Assembly: GCA_963706785.1 (NCBI GenBank)
Contig: CAVPNJ010000012.1
Location: 62,001 to 126,000 of the forward strand
Direction: 5' to 3'
From: Pollutimonas sp963706785
GTDB lineage: Bacteria > Pseudomonadota > Gammaproteobacteria > Burkholderiales > Burkholderiaceae_B
DNA: 64,000 nucleotides
Positions 8,077-16,144 of this stretch are shown here, one piece after another; position 1 is the stretch's first letter, and each line of letters opens with the position of its first letter. Below the pieces are notes generated by a model that did not search any database, was not told the DNA's origin, and saw nothing but the letters and a program-made list of their open reading frames with translations. The translations under genes and the position numbers were made by a program.

Positions 8077-9621
8077 ATGCCGTCAGATGCCGTATTGAAC
8101 ATATCCCACTGGATATACCTGTTAAGCGTAGTAGTCATTATTGTGACCATGGTTCTACGCGCGAACGTTGTGGTGCCGTCCGTTATCGGCACTTTTTTAG
8201 TTGTTACCGCTATTACCGGCAATCCTATCAGCGGGCTTATCGGTATCTTCTCTGCCAGTTTTGTCGCCGCGAAAGAGTTGTTCAATATATTCCTGGTCAT
8301 CACATTCATGACGGCGCTATTGAATGCACTGAAGGTGATCCAGGCCGATGTCCGCATGGTCGAGCCCTTTCGCAAAGTCATGACAGGCGGGCCCATCTCT
8401 TTTCTCGTGATAGCGCTTTCAACCTATACAATTTCATTGTTCTTCTGGCCGACGCCCGCGGTGCCGCTGGTTTCGGCGATATTGCTACCCGCAGCCATTG
8501 CAGCCGGCCTGCCCCCCTTAACGGGGGCCATGGTTATTGCCATCGCGGGGCAGGGCATGGCTCTGTCTTCCGACTATGTCATTGGGGTCGCGCCCGGAAT
8601 TAGTGCAAAGGCTGCCGGCGCAGCGATCAGTGTTGCGGCGGTTGCCGATCGTGCATTGGTGCTTTCGCTGATTACGGGCGTCATAGCACTGCTTATCACC
8701 TACATGGTGATGCGCAAGGGGTTCAAGCAACCTCACCCCGACTTGTTGGATGCCTGGCAAGCTCGCGCGGTCGATTCCTCATTAGAGGTCATAGAGAATT
8801 CGGGCAGCTTTGATAAAGCGGAGATGGTCCGTGGCCTGGGTTATGGCGATGATGCCGACGAGGCGGCAGCCATCGCTGCCGCGGATCGCGCTTTACTCAG
8901 TGAAAAGCGAATCAAATGGTCGAAGCTTTTCGCCATCGTCACGCCGTTGGCTTTCCTGGGTGTAGTGTTCATCATGGTGCTCCCCGGACTCATACCCGGC
9001 CTGCCCACACTTCGCGGCGGAGATGCTGCCGGTCTGGTGGGTGGCGTGGCATTTGTCTTGATGATGCTGGCGACGCTTGCGGCAGAGGGCCCGCGCAAAA
9101 TGCTGGACGCCTGTCCCGAGCACATGACTGATGGTTTTGTGTTTGCATTTCGTGCCATGGGATCGGTATTGCCGATCGCGGGCTTCTTCTTTCTTGGCGC
9201 CAACGAGGCAACGGCGCAAATTCTGGGCGTACCGTTGGCCAACGCGCCTGGCTTGCTGTTCGAATTAATTGTTGCAGGACAGCACCTTATCCCCGATAAC
9301 CACTTCATGGTCGCCTTTGGCGTGCTGCTGGTAGGCATGATTTCCGGCATCGACGGATCCGGATTTTCCGGATTGCCATTGACCGGAACTTTGTCCGGCG
9401 CACTTGGACCGGTCGTGGGCATGGATACGGCGACTTTGGCCGCCGTAGGACAAATGGGCGCGATATGGACCGGAGGCGGTACGTTGATCGCATGGTCTTC
9501 CTTGATCGCTGTAGCGGGTTTCGCACGTGTCCACATTCTGGATCTGGTGCGCGCTTTGATGTTGCCCGTCGTGGTGGCGCTATTCTTGTCCACTATATGT
9601 GCGGTCCTTATCTTCAGGTGA
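8077..9621 (+). CDS. Multipass membrane transporter, family not recognised with certainty
   Basis: This 514-aa, strongly hydrophobic protein has roughly 11-13 predicted membrane segments. It shows two glycine/serine-rich half-repeats: PAAIAAGLPPLTGAMVIAIA with GQGMALSSDYVIGVAPG, and GIDGSGFSGLPLTGTLSG with GQMGAIWTGGGTLIAWS. A charged cytoplasmic loop lies at about residues 215-290. Paired inverted halves with small-residue hairpins recall the ion-transporter (IT) superfamily of carboxylate/H+ or Na+ symporters, but I cannot name the family. It is 43 bp upstream of a GGT-like hydrolase, so it may import the substrate of that enzyme or its product. Confidence 0.6.
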   Translation: MPSDAVLNISHWIYLLSVVVIIVTMVLRANVVVPSVIGTFLVVTAITGNPISGLIGIFSASFVAAKELFNIFLVITFMTALLNALKVIQADVRMVEPFRKVMTGGPISFLVIALSTYTISLFFWPTPAVPLVSAILLPAAIAAGLPPLTGAMVIAIAGQGMALSSDYVIGVAPGISAKAAGAAISVAAVADRALVLSLITGVIALLITYMVMRKGFKQPHPDLLDAWQARAVDSSLEVIENSGSFDKAEMVRGLGYGDDADEAAAIAAADRALLSEKRIKWSKLFAIVTPLAFLGVVFIMVLPGLIPGLPTLRGGDAAGLVGGVAFVLMMLATLAAEGPRKMLDACPEHMTDGFVFAFRAMGSVLPIAGFFFLGANEATAQILGVPLANAPGLLFELIVAGQHLIPDNHFMVAFGVLLVGMISGIDGSGFSGLPLTGTLSGALGPVVGMDTATLAAVGQMGAIWTGGGTLIAWSSLIAVAGFARVHILDLVRALMLPVVVALFLSTICAVLIFR

Positions 9622-9664
9622 TGTCGCCTGGTGCGGCACATATAACACAGTGGTCAATCGAATA

Positions 9665-11125
9665 ATGGAAATAAAGAAAAGCGCAGTCGGCAGAAGAAGC
9701 ATGGTCGCTACCGGTAATCCCTTGGCGGCCCGGGCAGCGCAAATGATATTGAATATGGGCGGCAGTGCGGTCGACGCTGCTATATCGGCTGACGCAGTGC
9801 TGGGGGTCGTGGAGCCCATGGCAACCAGCATAGGCGGCGATCTTCTGGCGATGATAGTGCAGCCCGATGGCGACGTTCAAAGCTATAACGGAACCGGCAG
9901 GTCGCCCGATGCGCTCACGCCCGATTTGGTCGAGGGTTTTGCTGACGCCAGGATCCCTGAGCGCCACCCGTTGTCAGTAACAACGCCTGGGGCGGTGCGC
10001 GGCTGGCATGATTTGCACGCGCGTTACGGTCGTATGGATTGGGCCCGGCTATTCGATACGGCCATACAACTGGCGCAAGAAGGCTTTCCTGTAGCACCGG
10101 TCGCGGCCAGGGAATGGGCTCTTTTCGATGGCGTGTTGCACAAGGATCCAAACTGCGCTGCGTTATATAAAGCAGGAAATAGTCCTGCGCCCGGAGCCCA
10201 TTTCCATAATCCCCATTTGGCGCAAGTGTTGCGGCGTATCGCTCAAGAGGGTTATCAGGCTTTCTATGGGGGTGCCGTGGCAGTCGCCGCATCGAGCGCA
10301 GTCCAAGCGATGGGCGGTGTGCTGGATGCGAGCGACTTCGCCAAGCATAGCGGCAATTATTGCAAGCCGGTCTCTACGGAGTTTGGCAACACCCGGGTGT
10401 ATCAATGTCCTCCAAACACGCACGGCGTAGCGGTCTTGCACGCGCTGGACGGTCTTAGTGGGCTAAGTCTGGATCCGGAGGATCCTGCCGGTTTCGTGCA
10501 AATCGTCGAGGCAACCGAAAACGCCATGCGTTTCGCCAGTGCAACCGTGTGCGATCCCGCAGGCAATACCGTTTGCACCGTCGTTGTCGATTCAGATGGC
10601 CTGGCAATTACGCTTATGTCCAGCATTTTCAAAAGATTCGGGTCGGGAATTGTCGTGCCGGGCGGCGGCTTTGTACTGCAGAACCGTGGTTTCGGCTTTT
10701 CACCGCCCGGGCATATTAATGGAGTTGCGCCCGGGAAAAGGCCTTATCACACCGTCGTACCAGGAGCTTCTACCCGGGATGGAAAATTCTTCTTGAGCAT
10801 GGGTGTCGTCGGCGGGCTGATGCAACCGCAGGGACAAATCCAAATTCTTAACCGGGTACTGGCGTGGGGCGAAGCGTTGCAATCGGCCATCGATGCGCCT
10901 CGGTGGCGGCTCGAGGCCGGCGGCACCCTGGCCATTGAAGCAGGCATGCCAGCTCCGATTGAGGCCTCTTTACGACAAGCTGGCTATAAGTTGCCGGCCA
11001 CATCGACAGGCGAACTGGGGGGCCGTAGCGATTTTGGCGGTGCGCACGCGGTATTGCGCGACGCAGACGGCCTGCTTCACGGGGCTGCCGATCGTAGAAA
11101 AGATGGGGTCTCAATAGCCGGATAA
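9665..11125 (+). CDS. Gamma-glutamyltransferase-like Ntn hydrolase, shortened
   Basis: I chose the ATG at 9665, which gives 486 aa starting MEIKKSAVGRRSMVATGNP; the frame also continues upstream. N-terminal GGT blocks (GGSAVDAAISADAVLGVVEP, SIGGD, TTPGAVRGW) are clear. The expected autoprocessing Thr is T302 in NTVCTVVVD, which replaces the usual TTHFSVVD, followed by GSGIVVPGGGF and MGVVGG. The stretch before the Thr is some 40 residues shorter than I expect for typical GGTs, and no secretion signal is visible. It may be a cytoplasmic amidohydrolase like the oxamate hydrolase HpxW rather than a glutathione hydrolase. Confidence 0.75.
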   Translation: MEIKKSAVGRRSMVATGNPLAARAAQMILNMGGSAVDAAISADAVLGVVEPMATSIGGDLLAMIVQPDGDVQSYNGTGRSPDALTPDLVEGFADARIPERHPLSVTTPGAVRGWHDLHARYGRMDWARLFDTAIQLAQEGFPVAPVAAREWALFDGVLHKDPNCAALYKAGNSPAPGAHFHNPHLAQVLRRIAQEGYQAFYGGAVAVAASSAVQAMGGVLDASDFAKHSGNYCKPVSTEFGNTRVYQCPPNTHGVAVLHALDGLSGLSLDPEDPAGFVQIVEATENAMRFASATVCDPAGNTVCTVVVDSDGLAITLMSSIFKRFGSGIVVPGGGFVLQNRGFGFSPPGHINGVAPGKRPYHTVVPGASTRDGKFFLSMGVVGGLMQPQGQIQILNRVLAWGEALQSAIDAPRWRLEAGGTLAIEAGMPAPIEASLRQAGYKLPATSTGELGGRSDFGGAHAVLRDADGLLHGAADRRKDGVSIAG

Positions 11126-11167
11126 AGACCCTAGCGGGTTTTCCCCAGTATCAACGCCCCTATCACG

Positions 11168-11177
11168 GTATACAATA
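11168..11177. promoter_or_regulatory. Candidate GntR/FCD operator, site 3
   Basis: GGTATACAAT lies about 82 bp upstream of the ATG of the diiron oxygenase gene, in the only sizeable gap of this region (11126-11259). It carries the GTATACA core seen near 6172 and 8012. It is the weakest of the three sites because its outer bases are less symmetric. Confidence 0.33.
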
Positions 11178-11259
11178 TGCAATGTAATACGTTGATTCGA
11201 CCCTATGCCGCCAGATGCGGTGTCATGCACGCATGCGTGCGCTCCAAAAAGGATAGATC

Positions 11260-11991
11260 ATGGCTGAACTAATGAACCGAGACGAATTTCGCACGGCCCT
11301 GGAAACGGCCATCAAAGGCAAAAGCGCCAATGCATCGCCTTTCAGCATCGCATGGGCCAGCGGCAAATTAAGCCGCGACCACTTGGCTCGCTGGGCAGAA
11401 AACCACTATCACTACGTTGGCCCGTTTGCCGATTACTTGGCTTATGTTTATGCCCGCACCCCCGATCAATATACGGAAGCCAAAGACTTTCTTCTTGCGA
11501 ATATGTACGAAGAAGAGATCGGCGGTGATCGCCACACCGATCTTTTGATCCGTTTTGCCGAAGCCTGCGGAACCACGCGCGAACGTGTAGTTAGCCCAGA
11601 CAATATGTCGCCAACCACGCGAGCCTTGCAATCGTGGTGCTACGCCGTTGCCATGCGCGAAGACCCCATTGTTGCCGTCGCCGGCCTTGTGGTCGGACTG
11701 GAATCTCAGGTGCCGTCTATATACCGCAAGCAGACGCCCACCTTGCGCGAAAAATACGGCTTCAGCGACGAAGAAGTCGAATTCTTCGATTTGCATATTG
11801 TATCCGACGAGATTCACGGCGAACGAGGCTATCAGATCGTGCTTGAGCACGCCAATACGGTGGAATTGCAACAGCGCTGCTTGAAAATTTGCGAGATTGG
11901 CGCGGAAATGCGGTTGTTGTATACCACCGCCTTGTATACCGATTATGTGCAGAAAGAGATCGCTTTGGAAGAGCTGGAAGTGGCAGCTTAA
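11260..11991 (+). CDS. Heme-oxygenase-like diiron oxygenase (HDO), TenA/PqqC fold
   Basis: This 243-aa all-helical protein of the TenA/PqqC/heme-oxygenase fold carries the full six-ligand pattern of HDO diiron enzymes: E85-x6-H92, E148, and H179-x3-D183-x2-H186. The same spacing occurs in CADD, UndA and related enzymes, which activate O2 to cleave C-C bonds, N-oxygenate or desaturate small substrates. The thiaminase Cys context of TenA and the PqqC active site are not evident. It opens an eight-gene plus-strand unit containing an aldehyde dehydrogenase, a reductase and two ferredoxins, which fits an oxygenase needing electrons. An AAGGATA ribosome binding site precedes the ATG. The substrate is unknown. 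Confidence 0.82.
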   Translation: MAELMNRDEFRTALETAIKGKSANASPFSIAWASGKLSRDHLARWAENHYHYVGPFADYLAYVYARTPDQYTEAKDFLLANMYEEEIGGDRHTDLLIRFAEACGTTRERVVSPDNMSPTTRALQSWCYAVAMREDPIVAVAGLVVGLESQVPSIYRKQTPTLREKYGFSDEEVEFFDLHIVSDEIHGERGYQIVLEHANTVELQQRCLKICEIGAEMRLLYTTALYTDYVQKEIALEELEVAA

Positions 11992-12071
11992 TTCTAAGAC
12001 TTATCAGCAAGATGGCCGCTTTAGCGGCTTCTTGCCGGTACGTTGTAGCCCGTATTGAAGGAAGTCTGACA

Positions 12072-13532
12072 GTGCACGATCTAAAAAATCAAATATTTCA
12101 AAACTATATCGGCGGCAAATGGCTTGCAAGTGTCACCGGAAAAACATACCAGAATTCTAGCCCGGCTGACACGCGCGATATCGTCGGCAGTTTTCAGGAT
12201 TCCAACGCCGATGACGCGGCCTTGGCGGTAAAAGCGGCGCAGGATGCGTTCGACGGCTGGAAGAATACTCCGATTGCCAAGCGCGCCAAGATATTATTCG
12301 CGGCAGCCGACTACCTAGAGGCCCATGCGGATCAAATCGCGGAAGAGCTCACCCGAGAAGAGGGCAAGGCGTTAAATCTTAGCCGAGACGAAGTCCTGCG
12401 TTCCGCGCAAACCTTGCGCTTCTATGCGGTGGAAGGGCAAACCTTTACAGGCGAAACCTTTCCACAAGATGATCCCGACATGGTTGTATATACCCAGCGC
12501 GAGCCGCTGGGGGTGGTTACCGTGATATCGCCGTGGAATTTTCCGATTTCCATTCCTTCTCGAAAAATTGCGCCTGCACTGATCATGGGCAATACCGTGG
12601 TCTTCAAGCCGTCCACCGATGCGCCCTTAAGTGGATACCGTTTAGCCGAAGCCTTCGTCGAGGCCGGCATTCCTCCCGGCGTGCTGAATTTCATTACCGG
12701 ACGGGCGTCGGCAGTGGGCAAGACCATTACCGAATCGTCTGCGATCCGGGCCATATCATTTACTGGTTCGACCGCGGCAGGTGAATTCATTCATCGTTCC
12801 GTCGATATGACCACCCGAACTCAAATGGAGCTGGGCGGCAAGAACCCGCTGATCGTTCTGGCCGATGCCGATCTGGACAAGGCGGTTGACTTGGTCATTA
12901 AAGGCGGCTTTTCGCTAAGTGGCCAGGCCTGCACGGGTACCAGCCGCGTATTAGTCGAATCGTCGATCAAACAAGTTTTCACAGATAAGCTGCTCGGCAG
13001 GATCAAGGCGTTGAAGATCGGCAACGGCATGAAGCCAGGCTTCGACCTTGGCCCTTTGGCGACACGCGCCCAACTAGACAATGTCCTGTCTTATATCGAA
13101 GTGGGCAAGGCAGAAGCGAAACTCTTGATTGGCGGGGATCGCTTGACGGGCGAAGAGTTCGACCACGGCTATTACATCAGTCCGGCCGTTTTCACCGACG
13201 TTACGCAAGATATGCGTATTGCCAGAGAAGAGATCTTCGGTCCGGTCATCGCCATTATCGAAGTGGCCGACTATGACGATGCCATTGCCAAAGCCAATGA
13301 CACTCAATATGGTTTGTCGGCGGCAATTGCAACGCGGAACGCGGTATATGCCCATCGCTTTGCGAACGATATACAGTCAGGTACGGTAAAAATCAACCGC
13401 ACAACCACAGGCAACTTGATCAATGCGCCTTTTGGTGGCCTGAAGCATTCCAGTACATCAACGTTCAGGGAATCGGGACGTGTGGGGCTAGAGTTCTACA
13501 CGCAGACCAAGACTGTTTACAGAGCCGGCTAA
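12072..13532 (+). CDS. NAD(P)-dependent aldehyde dehydrogenase
   Basis: The best start is the GTG at 12072, preceded by GAAGGAAG; this gives 486 aa beginning VHDLKNQIFQNYIGGKW, the usual N-terminus of the family. The general base E253 (MELGGKNP), nucleophile C287 (SGQACTG), SPWNFP block and FTGST cofactor loop are all present. The enzyme oxidises an aldehyde to its acid. Placed directly after the diiron oxygenase, it probably handles an aldehyde released by that step. Its closest functional type (succinate semialdehyde, alpha-ketoglutarate semialdehyde or other) cannot be decided by eye. Confidence 0.92.
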   Translation: MHDLKNQIFQNYIGGKWLASVTGKTYQNSSPADTRDIVGSFQDSNADDAALAVKAAQDAFDGWKNTPIAKRAKILFAAADYLEAHADQIAEELTREEGKALNLSRDEVLRSAQTLRFYAVEGQTFTGETFPQDDPDMVVYTQREPLGVVTVISPWNFPISIPSRKIAPALIMGNTVVFKPSTDAPLSGYRLAEAFVEAGIPPGVLNFITGRASAVGKTITESSAIRAISFTGSTAAGEFIHRSVDMTTRTQMELGGKNPLIVLADADLDKAVDLVIKGGFSLSGQACTGTSRVLVESSIKQVFTDKLLGRIKALKIGNGMKPGFDLGPLATRAQLDNVLSYIEVGKAEAKLLIGGDRLTGEEFDHGYYISPAVFTDVTQDMRIAREEIFGPVIAIIEVADYDDAIAKANDTQYGLSAAIATRNAVYAHRFANDIQSGTVKINRTTTGNLINAPFGGLKHSSTSTFRESGRVGLEFYTQTKTVYRAG

Positions 13533-13588
13533 GGCTGAACGGCCAGGCTCTATAGCCCCCATTTTTCTAATTCAAGGTGAGGTTGTTA

Positions 13589-14068
13589 ATGAAGAATACT
13601 GTGCGTTTGGAAGTGGAAGAAGCCCGTTTGATGGTGGACGCTGCAGTTGCCAAATCCAAAGAGATCGGCGTGCTCGAAACGATTTGCGTTGTCGATGAAG
13701 GGGGGTTCCCCATCATCCTGGAACGCATGAATGGTGCGCGCATAACCGGGCCGCAAATCGCCTGGAACAAAGCATTCACGGCAGCGGGGCACAAACGCTC
13801 GACGCACTTGTTCACCACTCCTCCGAATGGTCCTGCTCTGCCTGGAAACGAAGCGTTTGGCATTCAGCTTAGTTTCGAGGGCCGGTTTGCAGCCTTTGTG
13901 GGTGGTTTCCCCATTGTGATTGATGATGAGGTCATTGGCGGCATAGGCCTAAGCGGTGGCAATGGCGAGCAGGACACCAAGGCAGGCCTCGCGGGGCTTC
14001 AGGCTTTAGCCGACGCGCTAGCGGACAAGGGCATGAAAGTGTTAGTACAGGCCGATATTAAAAAGTGA
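13589..14068 (+). CDS. GlcG/HbpS family protein (DUF336)
   Basis: The ATG at 13589, behind AAGGTGAGG, gives a 159-aa protein of the GlcG/HbpS fold. Family blocks are visible: ICVVDEGGFPIILERM, ARITGPQIAWNKAFTAA, GGFPIVIDDEVIGGIGLSGG and a final helix with QDTKAG. Members include heme-binding HbpS and many uncharacterised proteins encoded in oxidative catabolic operons. Whether it binds heme, protects an iron enzyme or acts on the substrate is unknown. It lies between the aldehyde dehydrogenase and reductase genes of the same unit. Confidence 0.82.
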   Translation: MKNTVRLEVEEARLMVDAAVAKSKEIGVLETICVVDEGGFPIILERMNGARITGPQIAWNKAFTAAGHKRSTHLFTTPPNGPALPGNEAFGIQLSFEGRFAAFVGGFPIVIDDEVIGGIGLSGGNGEQDTKAGLAGLQALADALADKGMKVLVQADIKK

Positions 14069-14130
14069 ACTTTGGCGGCGCGCATGGTGGCCGGTAAGGC
14101 GACTGGCATGCAAGCTACAGGAGGCGAATC

Positions 14131-15147
14131 ATGGCGTACCACGTTCATATTGCAGAAACCGATGAAGGCTTCGAGGTTGGCGACGACGAGTCCATTCTTG
14201 AAGCGGCCACGCGCGCCAATGTCAAAATGGCGCATGAGTGCCAGTTGGGCGGTTGCGGTACTTGCCGTATAAAGCTGCTCGAGGGATCCGTGCGCTACGA
14301 CGAGTTTCCTATGGCGCTAACCGAGGAAGAGCATTTAGAAGGTTATGCGCTGGCATGCCAGGCTCGACCCAATGCCGATGTCGTAATCAGCGCGGCAGCC
14401 AAGGGCTTGGAATTCGCTTCGGCAGCAGTGGTCGAGGCACGCGTGAAAAGCGTAGTGCCGCTGACGGCGGATATCACTCATTTGACTCTGCAAGTATCCG
14501 AATCAGCGCCACTGGATTACCGCCCGGGTCAGTATATGAATATCCTGCTCGAGGACGGAAGCGCGCGTAGCTTCTCCATGGCGTCGGCACGTTTGCCAGA
14601 TAACATGGTCGACTTTCATATTCGCCGCATCCAGGGTGGATTCTTTACCGGCGAGCAACTGCTTGCCATGCAGCCGCAGATGCCGCTATGTATAGAAATA
14701 CCATTGGGAACGTTCTGCTATCACGAAGACGATTGGCGGCCTTTGATCATGGTGGCCACTGGCACGGGCTTGGCGCCCATTAAAGCCATTCTGGAATCAT
14801 TGCTAGACAACGATGATTGCCCGCCGGTGTCGCTTTATTGGGGCATGCGCTCCGAGGCAGACCTGTACCTAAGCCAGGAAATCGAATCCTGGCAAGGACG
14901 TTTGTACGAATTCAACTTTATACCGGTGCTTTCCCGCGCCGGGGCGGAATGGCAAGGTCGTCGGGGCTATGTGCAGCATGCTGTTATCGACGACTTTGAT
15001 GACTTATCCGAGCATGCAGTTTATATGTGTGGTTCTCCCGATATGATCGCCGAGGCGAAATCCCTGTTCGCGGGCAAAGGCGCAAGCCTGGATCACATCT
15101 ATTCCGATAGCTTCACATTTCAGAAACCCGTGGCCCTGTTGACCTAA
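14131..15147 (+). CDS. Ferredoxin-FAD-NAD(P) oxygenase reductase
   Basis: This 338-aa single-chain reductase has three domains in order. The first is a plant-type 2Fe-2S ferredoxin with C37, C42, C45 and C76; the second is an FAD domain with the RSFSMAS motif near residue 150; the third is an NAD(P) domain with ATGTGLAPIKAIL and the closing YMCGSPDM. This is the architecture of oxygenase reductases such as BenC and XylZ. It would pass electrons from NAD(P)H to the small ferredoxins encoded next, or directly to the HDO. No Rieske oxygenase or other obvious terminal oxygenase is encoded nearby, which points to the HDO as acceptor. Confidence 0.9.
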   Translation: MAYHVHIAETDEGFEVGDDESILEAATRANVKMAHECQLGGCGTCRIKLLEGSVRYDEFPMALTEEEHLEGYALACQARPNADVVISAAAKGLEFASAAVVEARVKSVVPLTADITHLTLQVSESAPLDYRPGQYMNILLEDGSARSFSMASARLPDNMVDFHIRRIQGGFFTGEQLLAMQPQMPLCIEIPLGTFCYHEDDWRPLIMVATGTGLAPIKAILESLLDNDDCPPVSLYWGMRSEADLYLSQEIESWQGRLYEFNFIPVLSRAGAEWQGRRGYVQHAVIDDFDDLSEHAVYMCGSPDMIAEAKSLFAGKGASLDHIYSDSFTFQKPVALLT

Positions 15148-15198
15148 CCGTCTATATCGCCGCTCTTACATCTTAATTTTTCGCCGTGAGCTTACACA

Positions 15199-15507
15199 AT
15201 GCCTACAGTTGTTTTCCACAAGGCGGGTCAGACGTATACCGAAGTTGTTAATGACAACACCAATCTGGTGGTGCGCGCCGGGATTAAACAATTCCCTTAT
15301 CCCAATCTGAAATATCAATGCGGCATGGGCAAGTGCGCTACCTGTGCGTGCCGGGTTATTTCCGGTGGCGAACACCTGCCCCCTGCCAATTGGAAGGAAA
15401 AGAAGCAGTTGGGCGAGCGAATCGAGCAGGGATACCGGCTGGTCTGCCAACTATGGTTAAGTCATGACATTGAGTTGACGCAGGATATTGCGCCGGCAGC
15501 TAAATAA
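15199..15507 (+). CDS. 2Fe-2S ferredoxin (first of two)
   Basis: This 102-aa stand-alone plant-type ferredoxin has cluster cysteines C41, C46, C49 and C83, with an additional C51. It begins MPTVVFHKAGQTY. It is probably an electron carrier between the reductase encoded 51 bp upstream and the terminal enzyme. Relative to the second ferredoxin it has a longer N-terminal region before the cluster and a different loop, so the two are not a recent tandem duplication. Confidence 0.88.
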   Translation: MPTVVFHKAGQTYTEVVNDNTNLVVRAGIKQFPYPNLKYQCGMGKCATCACRVISGGEHLPPANWKEKKQLGERIEQGYRLVCQLWLSHDIELTQDIAPAAK

Positions 15508-15522
15508 GATAAAAGGCCAGGT

Positions 15523-15843
15523 ATGTATGTGATTCTAGTGAGCAAACCCGGTACGTATCATAGCCAGGTCGGCCCCGAGGCGAAAGTTATTGAATCGTAC
15601 CAATATCGCTATTGCGGCAAGACCAAGGCTATCTACCAGCTCGTGGAGTTGGAAGGGGATACCCGCATCCGTATCACCGAGGATGATCCGCCCAATATTG
15701 TCAATAGCGTGCCCTCCAAGTTCCTGGAAAAATTCGACACGATAGAACAGGCGCGGGCCGAACTAAATCATTTGGCGCAGTTTGGCGGCCAGGATGCGGC
15801 GATGGTGCGCTGCGATAACGAGCGTCCTACGGGAATAATTTAA
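15523..15843 (+). CDS. Unknown small protein between two ferredoxins
   Basis: This 106-aa protein, starting MYVILVSKPGTYHSQ, belongs to no family I recognise. It is mixed alpha/beta in character and slightly acidic, with no signal peptide, membrane segment or CxxC-type metal motif; two lone Cys occur (near residues 31 and 98). It lies 15 bp after the first ferredoxin gene and 2 bp before the second, so co-translation is likely. A structural or electron-transfer accessory of the oxygenase is possible, on context alone. Confidence 0.75.
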   Translation: MYVILVSKPGTYHSQVGPEAKVIESYQYRYCGKTKAIYQLVELEGDTRIRITEDDPPNIVNSVPSKFLEKFDTIEQARAELNHLAQFGGQDAAMVRCDNERPTGII

Positions 15844-15845
15844 CT

Positions 15846-16124
15846 ATGGTTGAAATCACCTTCATCAACAATAACGGCTTGGTCGCTGCGGCCCCCGAAA
15901 ACAGTAATCTACTTCGTGTGTCGATCAAGGAAAGAGGCGGCATTCCGTTCAAGTGCGGAGGGGGGCTTTGCGGTACATGCAAGTGCCACATCGTAGAAGG
16001 CATTGAAAATACCGACAAAATCAAGCCGAAAGAACGCAAGCACTTGAAACCTGAAGACTTTGAAAAGGGTTATCGCATGGCGTGCCAGACGTTTGTCATG
16101 GGAAATATCAAGGTTGCTTGGTAA
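15846..16124 (+). CDS. 2Fe-2S ferredoxin (second of two)
   Basis: This 92-aa plant-type ferredoxin has the pattern C37-x4-C42-x2-C45 and C80, plus C47, in the loop KCGGGLCGTCKCH. It sits 2 bp after the 106-aa unknown gene and 20 bp before the cyclodeaminase-like gene. Having both a ferredoxin domain fused to the reductase and two separate ferredoxins in one operon is unusual. It suggests either a three-step electron chain or two terminal acceptors. Confidence 0.88.
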   Translation: MVEITFINNNGLVAAAPENSNLLRVSIKERGGIPFKCGGGLCGTCKCHIVEGIENTDKIKPKERKHLKPEDFEKGYRMACQTFVMGNIKVAW

Positions 16125-16144
16125 AGCCGCAAGGAAGTCGATCT

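Noticed and set aside
8841..9641. Minus-strand open frame of 266 codons opposite the unassigned transporter gene
   Set aside because: It is a shadow of a GC-skewed membrane protein gene; Pro/Ser/Thr-rich translation, no ribosome binding site, no recognisable family.
11260..11991. Annotation as TenA thiaminase II
   Set aside because: The fold is shared, but the protein has the six-residue diiron pattern with exact HDO spacing, and no thiamine biosynthesis gene is nearby.
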